A stretch of 64,000 nt of DNA from Paenibacillus massiliensis 2301065 = DSM 16942 (GCF_000377505.1 NZ_KB898199.1:1-64000); one strand, 5' to 3'. Positions 1-7,549 are shown, numbered from the stretch's first letter. Numbers and translations: made by a program. Notes: generated by a model from the letters alone, not told the origin.

Positions 1-120
1 AATGAAGCAACAGTAAGAAAGTATATTCGAGAGCAAGAAGCACACGATCAGGCAGTAGATAAGCTGAGTGTAAAAGAATACGAAGATCCATTCAGCAGTA
101 ATCGGAGCAAAAAGAAGTAA
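1..120 (+). CDS. tnpA: IS200/IS605-family transposase TnpA, C-terminal end (partial)
   Basis: Reads open from base 1 to TAA at 118-120 (39 residues). The fragment VRKYIREQEAHDQ followed by KLSVKEYEDPF is the usual C-terminal tail of the small Y1 (HUH) transposases of IS200/IS605 elements, which move single-stranded DNA by recognising end hairpins. The catalytic HUH motif and tyrosine lie upstream of the window and cannot be checked. A hairpin typical of the right end of such elements follows at 237-255. No TnpB gene follows, so this is an IS200-like arrangement. Confidence 0.8.
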   Translation, partial: NEATVRKYIREQEAHDQAVDKLSVKEYEDPFSSNRSKKK

Positions 121-235
121 AACCAGTTTAACTGGTAAGTGAAAGAGACAAATAACAATGAGCCTGAACAGCCCTGCTGTCAGGCTAGCGTCTTTAGGCG
201 CAGTTTGGCAACAGGGGGTTATACCCTAAGAGCAA

Positions 236-256
236 ACCACCCGTTGGACGGGTGGT
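236..256 (+). repeat. Right-end hairpin of the IS200/IS605 element
   Basis: ACCACCCGT and ACGGGTGGT form a perfect 9-bp stem with a 3-base loop, about 115 bases after the transposase stop. Position and shape match the right-end hairpin that TnpA recognises. The exact cleavage site is not determined; the element probably ends shortly downstream of this hairpin. Confidence 0.6.
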
Positions 257-432
257 CCTGATTGGTCAGCGATAGCAAATGCCCAGCTCAAGGAGTACGG
301 CCTTTGGACTATGTGACTACGGGTCACGTGAGCAAATGCCTGATTAGGCTGTTTTTTGTCATAGTGCCCTGTCCTTGGCTCTGCATCCTACATAATGTAT
401 ATCAAGCCCCTAGAGAAGGGAGGGGAATTAAC

Positions 433-540
433 GTGGGAGAAGTTAACCAAGGCTGTGGATATGGCGGATGGACATCGGTTGGTGCCATTCTGGTTCTGTT
501 CATTTTGCTTGTTATCATCACTAAGGCTTTCTGTGTGTAA
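433..540 (+). CDS. YjcZ-family small sporulation-type protein (35 aa)
   Basis: A GTG start at 433 follows GAGAAGGGAGG by a few bases. The product has a short Gly/Tyr/Cys head (QGCGYGGW) and one hydrophobic segment (AILVLFILLVIIT), the signature of YjcZ/YhbS-type tiny membrane proteins found in Bacillota spores. Their molecular job is not well defined. The reading frame is open further upstream, but the ribosome binding site and family length fix the GTG start. It lies alone between the IS right end and a regulatory gene. Confidence 0.75.
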   Translation: MGEVNQGCGYGGWTSVGAILVLFILLVIITKAFCV

Positions 541-924
541 GGACTGTCAGAGAGGGCTAGATGAATAGCCAGTCATGGTTCTATGGCTGAGCGAATTTCA
601 GAGTAGCAATATACACGCAGTAATCGGCAGCTTAGGGGATGTGTAGTCCCAGCAGATGGAATGGAGCCTCCAGTGAGTGTCTTCAGGATATCTAGGGAAA
701 TGGCTGCGCATCCCGGATCGGAGCGGGCAGCACGATTGAATGCATCTGTTGAAGCAGGCAGCGCCTCAAAGGCGAGGTCTGCTTTTTTCATGTTGGCGTT
801 AATTATCATTAAGCATTGACTTTTCTGAAGGTACCATCTACACTTCATTTATTAAAATACTTTTAAAAACTAAATGGAATAGAGAATGTCTGAAATAGTC
901 CAAGAAAGGAGGCTGCCCAGCAAT
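541..924. other. Intergenic stretch without a supported gene
   Basis: About 380 bases between the YjcZ-type gene and the ROK regulator. I find no coding frame with a ribosome binding site. It contains a strong terminator (754-788), then an AT-rich stretch (840-880, with TTAAAATACTTTTAAAA) that probably holds the promoter and operator of the ROK-MFS pair. The part before the terminator, about 200 bases, could be an untranslated tail or a small RNA; nothing recognisable is seen. Confidence 0.5.
754..792 (+). terminator. Rho-independent terminator
   Basis: GCAGGCAGCGCC, loop TCAAA, then GGCGAGGTCTGC followed by TTTTTT. Stem has a small internal bulge. It closes whatever is transcribed from the YjcZ side and isolates the ROK operon. 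Confidence 0.75.
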
Positions 925-1959
925 ATGAATCCCATCTCGCATAATACGCAGCAGGTGAAGCGGCTTAATGTGGAGCTGGTCAAAAATACGCTGCGCTCCA
1001 TTGGTGTGGGTACCAAAGCGTCGGTTGCCAGCCTGACGAAGCTCAGTATCGCTACCTGCGGCACAATTCTGAACGAATTGCTCCAGACAGGAGAGATTAT
1101 TGATCTTGGCCCAGATGAATCTAGCGGAGGAAGACCTGCAAGTCGTTATCAATTCAACGCAGACTACGGTAGTGTCCTCTGTCTAATCATCCGTACAGAA
1201 GGTGGCATACACTCGATCTCGCATACCTTGGCCAATCTGAATGGAGAGATTATAGATGAGCAGAGTGTCATTATGGAGAGCATTACGCTAGCTATCGTAG
1301 AAGCTCTAATCAATAAGCTAATGGATCAATATCAACATGTGCAGGCCATCGGTATCGGCATTCCAGGTGTAGCGCATAACGGTGTTATTGGTCTTTGTGA
1401 TGTCCCTGAGCTGGTTGATCAGCCGCTAGGTCCACGGCTCAGGGAGCAGTACGCAGATGTGGAAGTGATCATTGGCAACGATATGAACCTGACCGTGTAT
1501 GGTCTGTACAATCAGCAGCAATTTGCAGAGGAGACGAATTTTGCAGTCGTAACTTTTCCAAAATCTCATTTTCCAGGGGCAGGCTTCATGATTGAGGGGC
1601 ATCCACTCTCGGGTAGCACCCATTTTGGAGGTGAGGTGTCATTTCTGCCCTTTGGTGTGTCGAGGGAGGAGCAGCTACGTCTGCTTAATACAAGAGAGGG
1701 CTTGCGCATGCTGGTCGGAAAGACGCTGGTATCTATTATCGCGATTATCAATCCGGCTGCAATCGTAATTACTGGCGACACGATCGACGAGTCTATGTTG
1801 GATGAACTCACGCAAGACTGCTTGACTATGATCCCGCAAGAGCATATGCCGAACCTCATCATTCGCAAAGATACTGCAAGTGAATATGTCGCCGGACTCA
1901 TTGCTGTGGCCTTGGAAAGTCTGACGTATCGTATGGAGCGAATTGAGAAGAGATGGTAA
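925..1959 (+). CDS. ROK-family transcriptional regulator
   Basis: 344 residues. An N-terminal winged helix (about residues 12-65, TKASVASLTKLSIATCGTIL) is followed by the linker GGRPASRYQF and a ROK domain (IGIGIPGVAHNGVIG, VIIGNDMNLTVYG, INPAAIVITGD). Such proteins are usually repressors responding to a sugar or sugar derivative. The Cys-rich zinc motif of ROK kinases is absent (HFGGEVSFLPFG stands there), so it is a regulator and not a kinase. The ATG at 925 is chosen because AAAGGAGG lies at 905-912; an upstream ATG at 886 has no such site. It is followed after 28 bases by an MFS gene, its probable target. Confidence 0.88.
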   Translation: MNPISHNTQQVKRLNVELVKNTLRSIGVGTKASVASLTKLSIATCGTILNELLQTGEIIDLGPDESSGGRPASRYQFNADYGSVLCLIIRTEGGIHSISHTLANLNGEIIDEQSVIMESITLAIVEALINKLMDQYQHVQAIGIGIPGVAHNGVIGLCDVPELVDQPLGPRLREQYADVEVIIGNDMNLTVYGLYNQQQFAEETNFAVVTFPKSHFPGAGFMIEGHPLSGSTHFGGEVSFLPFGVSREEQLRLLNTREGLRMLVGKTLVSIIAIINPAAIVITGDTIDESMLDELTQDCLTMIPQEHMPNLIIRKDTASEYVAGLIAVALESLTYRMERIEKRW

Positions 1960-1987
1960 TATCTAAGGACAACTGGAGGGACTTATT

Positions 1988-3232
1988 TTGAATTCCGAAC
2001 CACAGGCACGAAAGTTCAATAAGCTATACGCCATGCAACTGGCTACCATCTTTTTGGGATTCATAGTTTTTGGGATCTCGGAAAATGTAAAAGGGCCTGC
2101 AATTCCGCGTATTCAGTTCGACTTCCATCTTGATGAGAAGCAACTGGGAACGTTACTGTCCCTGAATGCGTTGGGATATCTGATTGCTTGCTCGTTCACA
2201 GCTATATTGGTCCGCAAATGGGGGATCAAGGCAGTGAGCGTGCTTGCTTTTGCGTCCATGATTTTGTCAGGAGTATTTATTTACTTATCTCATACATATC
2301 CGCTCTTTGCTTCTTCATATTTCTTTATGTATATCGGGAACGGCATGCTGGAGATCGCACTGGCCATCCTTGGCGCGCGAATTTTCGTGAAGAATACGGG
2401 GATGATGATGAATCTCTCTCATTTCTTCTACGGTCTTAGTTCAACCGTCGCACCGCTACTGGCGACCGGGGTCATGTCCTTGACCGTGTTCGGACATGTG
2501 CTGGACTGGCGTGGCATGTATCTGGTTACGCTGTCACTGTGTCTGTTGCCGATTATTGCGGCACTACGAAGTACATTTCCTGGTGATGATCTGCCACATG
2601 AGGATCGGGTATCACTCAAGCAGCTTACTCGTGATCCTGTTCTGTGGCTTGTAGTTATGATCCTATCGTTCGGTGTCGTATCCGAAATGGCGGTGGGAGG
2701 CTGGCTCGTCAACTTTCTGGAGAAGGCCTACGCTTGGGATACGGTCAAAGCCTCGGGTATGCTGTCAGCTTTCTTTCTGACCTTTTCACTAGGAAGATTA
2801 TTGCTTGGGCCACTGACTGACCGGATCGGATTCGTCCTCTCGCTTATTCTGTTTTCCGCTTTCTCGGCGATCTGCACATTCGTGGCGATTGCTGGTGGAG
2901 AAGGGATGGCCTTCCTATTTGCGGTATCCGGCGCAGGTATTGCTATAATCTACCCGACAGTCATGGCGCTGATTGCCAAAAGATATCCTCATGGCAGCGA
3001 TACAGCAATTACATTCACGGTTACGCTCATGGGAATCGGCAGTGTCATCGGCAACTATGTGATTGGTTGGGTCATTGATGCCTTCAAAGCTGCGTATGGT
3101 GAGACAACGGAGCTTGGCTTGCTGCGGGGACTGCAGGCAGGATACGGCTTCATTGGCTTGTGTGCGGCGATCTGCTCTGTGTCTGGTGTGATATTGTATG
3201 TGTATTTGAAGCGCAGACAGCAATTGATCTAG
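1988..3232 (+). CDS. MFS transporter, probably sugar permease
   Basis: 414 residues with about 12 hydrophobic segments and the MFS loop motif after segment 2 (LVRKWGIKAV) and a matching loop after segment 8 (GPLTDRIGF). Starts at TTG 1988, 8 bases after CTGGAGGG. Overall pattern resembles the FucP/GlcP-type sugar permeases. It is co-directional with and directly behind the ROK regulator, which suggests uptake of the sugar sensed by that regulator. The substrate cannot be read from sequence. Confidence 0.82.
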   Translation: MNSEPQARKFNKLYAMQLATIFLGFIVFGISENVKGPAIPRIQFDFHLDEKQLGTLLSLNALGYLIACSFTAILVRKWGIKAVSVLAFASMILSGVFIYLSHTYPLFASSYFFMYIGNGMLEIALAILGARIFVKNTGMMMNLSHFFYGLSSTVAPLLATGVMSLTVFGHVLDWRGMYLVTLSLCLLPIIAALRSTFPGDDLPHEDRVSLKQLTRDPVLWLVVMILSFGVVSEMAVGGWLVNFLEKAYAWDTVKASGMLSAFFLTFSLGRLLLGPLTDRIGFVLSLILFSAFSAICTFVAIAGGEGMAFLFAVSGAGIAIIYPTVMALIAKRYPHGSDTAITFTVTLMGIGSVIGNYVIGWVIDAFKAAYGETTELGLLRGLQAGYGFIGLCAAICSVSGVILYVYLKRRQQLI

Positions 3233-3421
3233 TATAATGCTCCACATAACCCTCGTGCTTCTGGACGCATACGATATTGGACAAATGAAGGATCATTTCC
3301 TTTCTTGAATGATTGCATCTGATGTACCATCGTGATATGTTACTAATGTTATAACGCCTATCTGACGATATAATATTAGTCACATTGAAGAAGCGCATAA
3401 AGAGCTAAGGAGACATGAGTT

Positions 3422-3697
3422 ATGAGGGTACATGAGTTTATCATTCAAGGTGATCTGGACAGAGAGGACATGATCCGTATTTGTACGGACGCTTCCCGCT
3501 TTGCAGCAAGGATTACACTTCAATATAGAGATGAGAACGGTGAACGAATTGTAGATGTGAAAAGTCTGCTCGGAATGATGCTGATTGCAATCCCTGCTGG
3601 TACGTCGGCACGTCTCATCACGGTCGGCATGGATGATCTGGAAGCACTGGAGTATTTGCTGCCAGAGTTCGAAGGTCATGCTGAGATGTATGTGTAG
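3422..3697 (+). CDS. HPr-like protein lacking the phosphocarrier histidine
   Basis: 91 residues. The C-terminal two thirds follow the HPr fold: DASRFAARITLQY, VDVKSLLGMM, AIPAGTSARLITVG, DDLEAL. Ordinary HPr carries GIHARPA near residue 15; here the aligned segment reads DLDREDM, with neither the histidine nor the arginine. The regulatory serine of the KS(I/L)(M/L)G motif is kept (Ser48). It therefore cannot relay phosphate from enzyme I, but could be a target of HPr kinase, like Crh. Start has AAGGAGA 8 bases upstream. It stands alone between promoter-like TATAAT at 3368 and a long terminator. Confidence 0.8.
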   Translation: MRVHEFIIQGDLDREDMIRICTDASRFAARITLQYRDENGERIVDVKSLLGMMLIAIPAGTSARLITVGMDDLEALEYLLPEFEGHAEMYV

Positions 3698-3718
3698 ATT
3701 GTAGGACTTGAGAAGAAG

Positions 3719-3807
3719 GGCCAGTCACAGGCTACGTACTCTGGAGGTCACGATATTCGTTGGAGAATGTTGTGATACCGGAGGGCGTGCATGGGACTGG
3801 CTTTTTT
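3719..3807 (+). terminator. Long compound terminator hairpin
   Basis: Outer arms GCCAGTC (3720-3726) and GACTGGC (3795-3801) followed by TTTTTT enclose a second stem in which CTCTGGAGGTCACGATATTC pairs imperfectly with GAGAATGTTGTGATACCGGAG. Unusual for its 80-base length. Confidence 0.6.
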
Positions 3808-3854
3808 CACCATCATTCTGCTTAGATAGTCAACTTATAGAGACGAACCGCTCA

Positions 3855-4757
3855 TTAACTACTTTTTTCTATAGAATGTATAACTTTAACTATAGGCTTA
3901 AGAACATCCCTGCTGGATTGGTTTAGGGGTTGTAAGGGCAGAGGGAGGCTAGGGCTCGAGATCAACCCACTGATCTCTGCTGCTGCGGCAACAACACGAA
4001 GGCTGCCAAATTGGCGGAATAAAGACCACAGCGGTTCAAAGCATGCGGCGATTTGATGTGACTCTTCAGCATACCCCTCCAAGGCTAATCGGGTCATTCT
4101 GCGGCATGTCTTCGGGAATAATCCACCTAGAACGGAATACCACACCTCGCAGCCTGCGAGTAAGCCGGTGAATGCAGACGGGTCACTGCTCACACCGATC
4201 GTAACATGGGACGGAATGAGCGATCGCAATGTGTCAACTCGGGCTTTGGCTGCTTCTGGTTCAGGAGGAACTCCAGGGATTTTAATGGAGTGGACGTGAG
4301 GAAGCCTAGCAATGCGACCATGCAACTCATCACTAAAATGAACATGAGTAGTACTTGGATTATCATATACGCAAAGCGGAACGGAGAGAGTGCGCGTCAC
4401 GTCCTCATAGAGTGCATATACTTCATCGTGTGATAGTGCATGATAAGAAACCGGGGCTAGCAACACAGCACTTACTCCTGCTTGTTGGGCGTCTTCTGCG
4501 AGCCGAAGTACATCAAGTGTACGAATTGCACTTATACTTCCCATCACAGGAATACCATTGGCTGAGTCAACAGCTAGCTTCAAAGTACGAAAACGCTCTT
4601 CACGGTTCAGATAAGCGTAGTTTCCGGTCGAGCCTAAGGCACCAATGGAATCTACACCCGCATCAACCAGTCGGTGAATCAGGTTCACATATTCTTTTTC
4701 TTTAATGCCATCCTCGTTCATTGGGGTCAGAGGAAAAGCGGATAGACCATTGAACAT
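3855..4757 (-). CDS. Dihydrodipicolinate synthase (DapA) family protein
   Basis: 300 residues, the usual length of this aldolase family. Recognisable are GSTGNYAYL (about 42-50, the GTTGE-like region), VYDNPSTT with Tyr131, and the Schiff-base lysine in HSIKIPG (Lys159). Family members condense or cleave pyruvate-type keto acids. The gene stands alone and not with lysine genes, and the Thr-Thr pair is Ser-Thr, so it may act on another 2-keto acid rather than in lysine synthesis. Start has AAAGGAG upstream. Transcribed towards the HPr-like gene. Confidence 0.8.
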   Translation of the reverse strand: MFNGLSAFPLTPMNEDGIKEKEYVNLIHRLVDAGVDSIGALGSTGNYAYLNREERFRTLKLAVDSANGIPVMGSISAIRTLDVLRLAEDAQQAGVSAVLLAPVSYHALSHDEVYALYEDVTRTLSVPLCVYDNPSTTHVHFSDELHGRIARLPHVHSIKIPGVPPEPEAAKARVDTLRSLIPSHVTIGVSSDPSAFTGLLAGCEVWYSVLGGLFPKTCRRMTRLALEGYAEESHQIAACFEPLWSLFRQFGSLRVVAAAAEISGLISSPSLPLPLQPLNQSSRDVLKPIVKVIHSIEKSS

Positions 4758-4971
4758 CTGGCACAGCTCCTTTGAATGTTAACTATCAAAATACAAGCAA
4801 ATTATAAAAAAAAATTGGATGTACTTAAAGAGCCAATTCGGTAATAAAAAGCTGGTCCAGTTTAATCTGGCCGCTGATAGAAGAAGGAGCGCTGGTAGGC
4901 AGAGCAAGATGAATAGTAAGGGTCAGTCATGCTGAAGTCATGTGATCTGGACGATGATTATGGGGGAGTAG

Positions 4972-5000
4972 TTGACATAATTGAGAATATACGATATTAT
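4972..5000 (+). promoter_or_regulatory. Promoter of tRNA-Val
   Basis: TTGACA (4972-4977), a 17-base spacer, and TATTAT (4995-5000), placed 22 bases before the tRNA. A near-consensus vegetative promoter. Confidence 0.75.
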
Positions 5001-5021
5001 ACTATTTACCGTTATATATCT

Positions 5022-5094
5022 GATCTGTTAGCTCAGCTGGGAGAGCACTATCTTGACAGGGTAGGGGTCAGTGGTTCGAGCCCACTACAGATCA
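5022..5094 (+). tRNA. tRNA-Val (GAC)
   Basis: Full cloverleaf can be drawn: acceptor GATCTGT / ACAGATC, D arm GCTC...GAGC, anticodon arm CTATC-TTGACAG-GGTAG with anticodon GAC, T arm AGTGG-TTCGAGC-CCACT. The CCA end is not encoded. Its 3' portion from the anticodon loop onward is repeated 6.1 kb downstream, marking it as the attachment gene of an integrated element. A terminator follows at 5105-5127. Confidence 0.9.
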
Positions 5095-5100
5095 TAGCCA
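5053..5100 (+). repeat. Left attachment site (attL) inside tRNA-Val
   Basis: The segment from TTGACAGGG through the tRNA end to ATAGCCA recurs at 11129-11177 with one added G in the run after GGTA. Such a duplication of a tRNA 3' end is the classical footprint of tyrosine-recombinase integration. The intact tRNA is on this side. Confidence 0.85.
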
Positions 5101-5104
5101 GGAG

Positions 5105-5127
5105 CCCTTGCATTGCAAGGGTTTTTT
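5105..5127 (+). terminator. Terminator after tRNA-Val
   Basis: CCCTTGC-ATT-GCAAGGG followed by TTTTTT. The same hairpin also follows the repeated tRNA end near 11182. Confidence 0.8.
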
Positions 5128-5289
5128 CTTTTTTGTCTGAAGATTAAACTCCCTTGAAAATCTACTGTGGGGACATTTTGGGGACGAAACCTGATTTTAA
5201 GCATAAGCCTATGCCTATGCCTAAAGTGGACTTATTTCTAACGCTGTTCTCTCTTCTTTTCAATAAAAAAACACACCAAGATTAGCAAA

Positions 5290-5562
5290 GTGGTCGAAGC
5301 GCGTGTAGGCCAGCGCAGTGACATAGACGAGATCATTGACAGACTGACTGAGCTTCAGGACCTGCAGGCAGACATCCAGAGGCTGGACTTCATACTGGAT
5401 AAGCTTGAAGAGTACAAGCCCTATGCTGCTACGTTGCTGAGATGGGTGTATGTCGAGGGCATGGAGCTGAAGGAGATTACAGAAAAATTAGAGCTTTCTG
5501 AGAGTACCGTAAGGCGTAGAATCCGCGTAGCAGAAGGGGAATACGCGATGTTGGCACGATAA
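5290..5562 (+). CDS. Phage-type regulator with sigma-like HTH (RinA/ArpU-like), probably a fragment
   Basis: 90 residues from a GTG codon. An N-terminal helical part (ELQDLQADIQRLDFILDKLE) precedes a helix-turn-helix (MELKEITEKLELSESTVRRRIR) of the sigma-70 region 4 type, as in late-gene regulators that sit just before terminase genes of Bacillota phages. No good ribosome binding site lies before the GTG and the frame stays open upstream, so the gene may have lost its own start. The position ahead of terminase genes fits the role. Confidence 0.55.
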   Translation: MVEARVGQRSDIDEIIDRLTELQDLQADIQRLDFILDKLEEYKPYAATLLRWVYVEGMELKEITEKLELSESTVRRRIRVAEGEYAMLAR

Positions 5563-5724
5563 TGGAATAATATTAGCACGAAATTGATTCTAAATTGACT
5601 GAAAAATGACAAACATATGTTCTTGTTTGCCGTGTCAACCCATGATAAAATGATATTGTGAGAAAGTTGTAAGAGGCAGTCGTCAATAGACCAAACGTGC
5701 TGTTAGGCGGCTACCTCTTTACGT

Positions 5725-5806
5725 ATCGGTGTAGCTCAATTGGCAGAGCGTGCTGGGCCCTGTAAAACAGATAGCAGAGATTCAGGTTCAAATCCTGATG
5801 CCGGTA
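5725..5806 (+). pseudogene. tRNA-like sequence with disrupted anticodon arm
   Basis: Acceptor ATCGGTG pairs (with wobbles) to TGCCGGT; D arm GCTC-AATTGGCA-GAGC and T arm TCAGG-TTCAAAT-CCTGA are clear. Between them lie 31 bases instead of the usual 21-22 and no normal 5-bp/7-base anticodon arm forms; only TGCT/AGCA and CTG/CAG pairs are possible. Most likely a decayed phage tRNA. A terminator-like hairpin follows. Confidence 0.5.
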
Positions 5807-5827
5807 TTATTCATAACCTTAAGTCTT

Positions 5828-5857
5828 AGCCGCTTCCTAGTGAGGCGGTTATTTTAT
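5828..5857 (+). terminator. Terminator after the tRNA-like sequence
   Basis: AGCCGCTTC-CTAGT-GAGGCGGTT followed by ATTTTATTT. Confidence 0.55.
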
Positions 5858-5919
5858 TTGCAGGAAGATTATCCCTCATATAGAATATAATCAATACTTG
5901 TCTAAGGGGGATATCTGAG

Positions 5920-6552
5920 ATGAAGAAAATATCATTTGTAACGCTTATTGTAATAATGGTGTTTGCCATAATGCCTGTGTCGGCATCTGCATTTATGGGG
6001 AAAAGAGATGTTGTGGTAGACGGTTTCGCTTTATCTGGAGGGGCAATTAATAAGAATAGTACTACTTTTGTCCCGTTTCGAGAATTATTTACTGAATTAG
6101 GGCTAACAGTAGGGTATGATTCGAAGAGCAAAAAAGTAACAGGCACTAAGGGGGGACTTCATGTAACTTTCACTATAGGGAGCAAAAAAACAAACATAAA
6201 CGGAGTAGATAAAATACTTCAAGTTGCGCCATTCAGTTCAAACGGAAAGGTTTATGTACCCTTACGTGTCGTATCGGAAGCGACAGACAGTACAGTTGTA
6301 TATCTAAAGGACATAGACGTTGTGCTGGTAAACAGCCCATCTTTTGAGGGGACGAACTTTAGCTCTCAAAGTGGATCGTTAGTGATCACCAAAGAAGGGG
6401 AATTAGCTAAAACTAATTATTTAGTACTGATAGATTTTCTCAATTTCTCAAAGGAAGAAGAGATAGTTTTTGAAAAAGATATCTCAAATGGGAATGCCAG
6501 TGACTATAAAGTAACATTGACACCAGACGCGGTATTTGAATTAGCGGATTAA
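5920..6552 (+). CDS. Secreted stalk-domain protein (copper amine oxidase N-terminal-like)
   Basis: 210 residues. A signal peptide (hydrophobic to about residue 22, ending SASA-F) is followed by two short beta modules of the copper amine oxidase N1/stalk type: VVVDGFALSGG...TFVPFRELFTELGLTVGYD and VYVPLRVVSEA. These modules are common in secreted Paenibacillus proteins and have no known catalytic activity by themselves. The C-terminal 80 residues are unrecognised. It lies inside the tRNA-bounded element as probable cargo. An 11-bp perfect palindrome terminator follows. Confidence 0.7.
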   Translation: MKKISFVTLIVIMVFAIMPVSASAFMGKRDVVVDGFALSGGAINKNSTTFVPFRELFTELGLTVGYDSKSKKVTGTKGGLHVTFTIGSKKTNINGVDKILQVAPFSSNGKVYVPLRVVSEATDSTVVYLKDIDVVLVNSPSFEGTNFSSQSGSLVITKEGELAKTNYLVLIDFLNFSKEEEIVFEKDISNGNASDYKVTLTPDAVFELAD

Positions 6553-6600
6553 AGAGGTGCTATGAGAGTCAAAGATAAAGACAGAAAATGATCTAAATTC

Positions 6601-6628
6601 GAGCCACTCAATTGAGTGGCTCTTTATA
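6601..6628 (+). terminator. Terminator of the stalk-domain gene
   Basis: GAGCCACTCAA / TTGAGTGGCTC is a perfect 22-base palindrome followed by TTTATATT. Confidence 0.65.
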
Positions 6629-6692
6629 TTCTCTAGAAAGGAGCTGACCGAAATGGCGTTGACAGCCAAACAGAAGCTCCTTTCTAGAGAAT
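6628..6692. repeat. Perfect 18-bp inverted repeat inside a terminase fragment
   Basis: ATTCTCTAGAAAGGAGCT (6628-6645) is matched by its exact reverse complement at 6675-6692, with a 29-base spacer. The right arm replaces the bases found at the same place in the intact small terminase gene at 8001, so the arm was apparently copied from the nearby ribosome-binding-site region. Confidence 0.85.
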
Positions 6693-6736
6693 ACCTGGTT
6701 GACCTGAACGCCACGCAAACAGTAACTCAGTCATAG
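6653..6736 (+). pseudogene. Truncated small-terminase head
   Basis: 28 codons beginning MALTAKQ, then LLSR, then EYLVDLNATQ, ending at TAG. Compare the intact gene at 8001 (VALTAKQQKFADEYLIDLNATQ). The stretch QKFAD has been overwritten by sequence complementary to the upstream ribosome binding site, and the similarity ends soon after NATQ. A leftover of a duplicated terS. Confidence 0.75.
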
Positions 6737-6791
6737 CCGATAACTCTTTCTGGTGTTAGAGCGGATACGCCTTTATCTTACTGGATTACAG

Positions 6792-6819
6792 GAGTCCTTC
6801 ATTGTGAAGGGCTCTTTTT
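6792..6819 (+). terminator. Rho-independent terminator
   Basis: GAGTCCTTC-ATTGT-GAAGGGCTC followed by TTTTTG. With the terS fragment it fills most of the 380 bases between coding genes here. Confidence 0.7.
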
Positions 6820-6935
6820 GCGTTCGGAAATATTTATTATCTTCTCCTATTGACATTTTTAATCCTATGTCCTGTTTTATTGGTATATCCCATGGGAGTT
6901 TTTATGGGTTTTAACATGAGAAGGGATTTGATATT

Positions 6936-7421
6936 ATGTCACAAGTATTCACTGCTCATAAAACTATTCACGTTCTCGCTTCAAACCCTCACCCACCAAG
7001 AACAGAATATCGAGTAGCATGGGGAGAAGAGAATTGGAGTGACCAAATAGTTAGAGGGACAAAAGTGCAAATGGTTTATAACGGTCGTGTTGGAGGTCGC
7101 CTCAGTCCAACATTCCCAGATAATACACCTGACAAAGCGGCAGTTCTTAGAGCATTGGAGATGCTTGAGGCAGGACAGGGTGTTTCTTCTAAGTTAGAAA
7201 AGTTATTTATTTACACAGACTCTATCCCAGTAGGACAAGTGATTGATGATGAATACATGGATCGGGTTGAAGAAATAACGCATGAATACCATATTAATTC
7301 GCAACCACAGGCTGCCATAAGTAATCCAGTCTCTGTTGTACATCAGAAGACTATTGAACTTGGAATTGATAAAAAGAATGAGTTTAGACATGTTGCGCTT
7401 GTCTATGAGGTAACACTCTAA
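6936..7421 (+). CDS. Hypothetical protein in element
   Basis: 161 residues, no signal peptide or membrane segment, no family recognised. GAAGGGA lies about 10 bases before the ATG, and a TTGACA hexamer lies at 6850 without a clear -10 box. Predicted mixed alpha/beta; the last third (PVSVVHQKTIELGIDKK) is regular in composition and the frame is intact, unlike its neighbours. A UUCG-loop terminator follows directly, so it is likely a single-gene cargo unit of the integrated element. Confidence 0.6.
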   Translation: MSQVFTAHKTIHVLASNPHPPRTEYRVAWGEENWSDQIVRGTKVQMVYNGRVGGRLSPTFPDNTPDKAAVLRALEMLEAGQGVSSKLEKLFIYTDSIPVGQVIDDEYMDRVEEITHEYHINSQPQAAISNPVSVVHQKTIELGIDKKNEFRHVALVYEVTL

Positions 7422-7446
7422 ACCAGCTTGCTCTATAATTCATTAG

Positions 7447-7466
7447 CATCCTTCGGGATGTTTTTT
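7447..7466 (+). terminator. Terminator with UUCG tetraloop
   Basis: CATCC-TTCG-GGATG followed by TTTTTT. A nearly identical hairpin stands at 7946-7966. Confidence 0.75.
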
Positions 7467-7473
7467 ATATTGC

Positions 7474-7549
7474 ACAGGTGTAGGAAAGCTGGGCCGTTCC
7501 CGCTGCCCTTGGAAGGCAGAGACCGCAGGTTCGAATCCTGCCGCCTATA
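7474..7549 (+). tRNA. tRNA-like gene, anticodon reads TGG (Pro)
   Basis: Acceptor ACAGGTG / CGCCTAT (one mismatch), D arm GGAA-AGCTGGGCCG-TTCC, anticodon arm CTGCC-CTTGGAA-GGCAG, T arm GCAGG-TTCGAAT-CCTGC. Two bases instead of one separate the D and anticodon arms. The loop gives anticodon TGG, but A at position 37 is unusual for proline. Probably a phage tRNA, possibly non-functional. Confidence 0.5.

Noticed and set aside
541..790. T-box or metabolite riboswitch before the ROK regulator
   Set aside because: The terminator shape is there, but the T-box GGTGG sequence and conserved riboswitch cores are not found.
3708..3926. 72-codon frame after the first HPr-like gene
   Set aside because: Occupied by a terminator hairpin and the end of the opposite gene.
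4929..5147. 72-codon frame running over tRNA-Val
   Set aside because: Overlaps the whole tRNA gene and its promoter; not coding.
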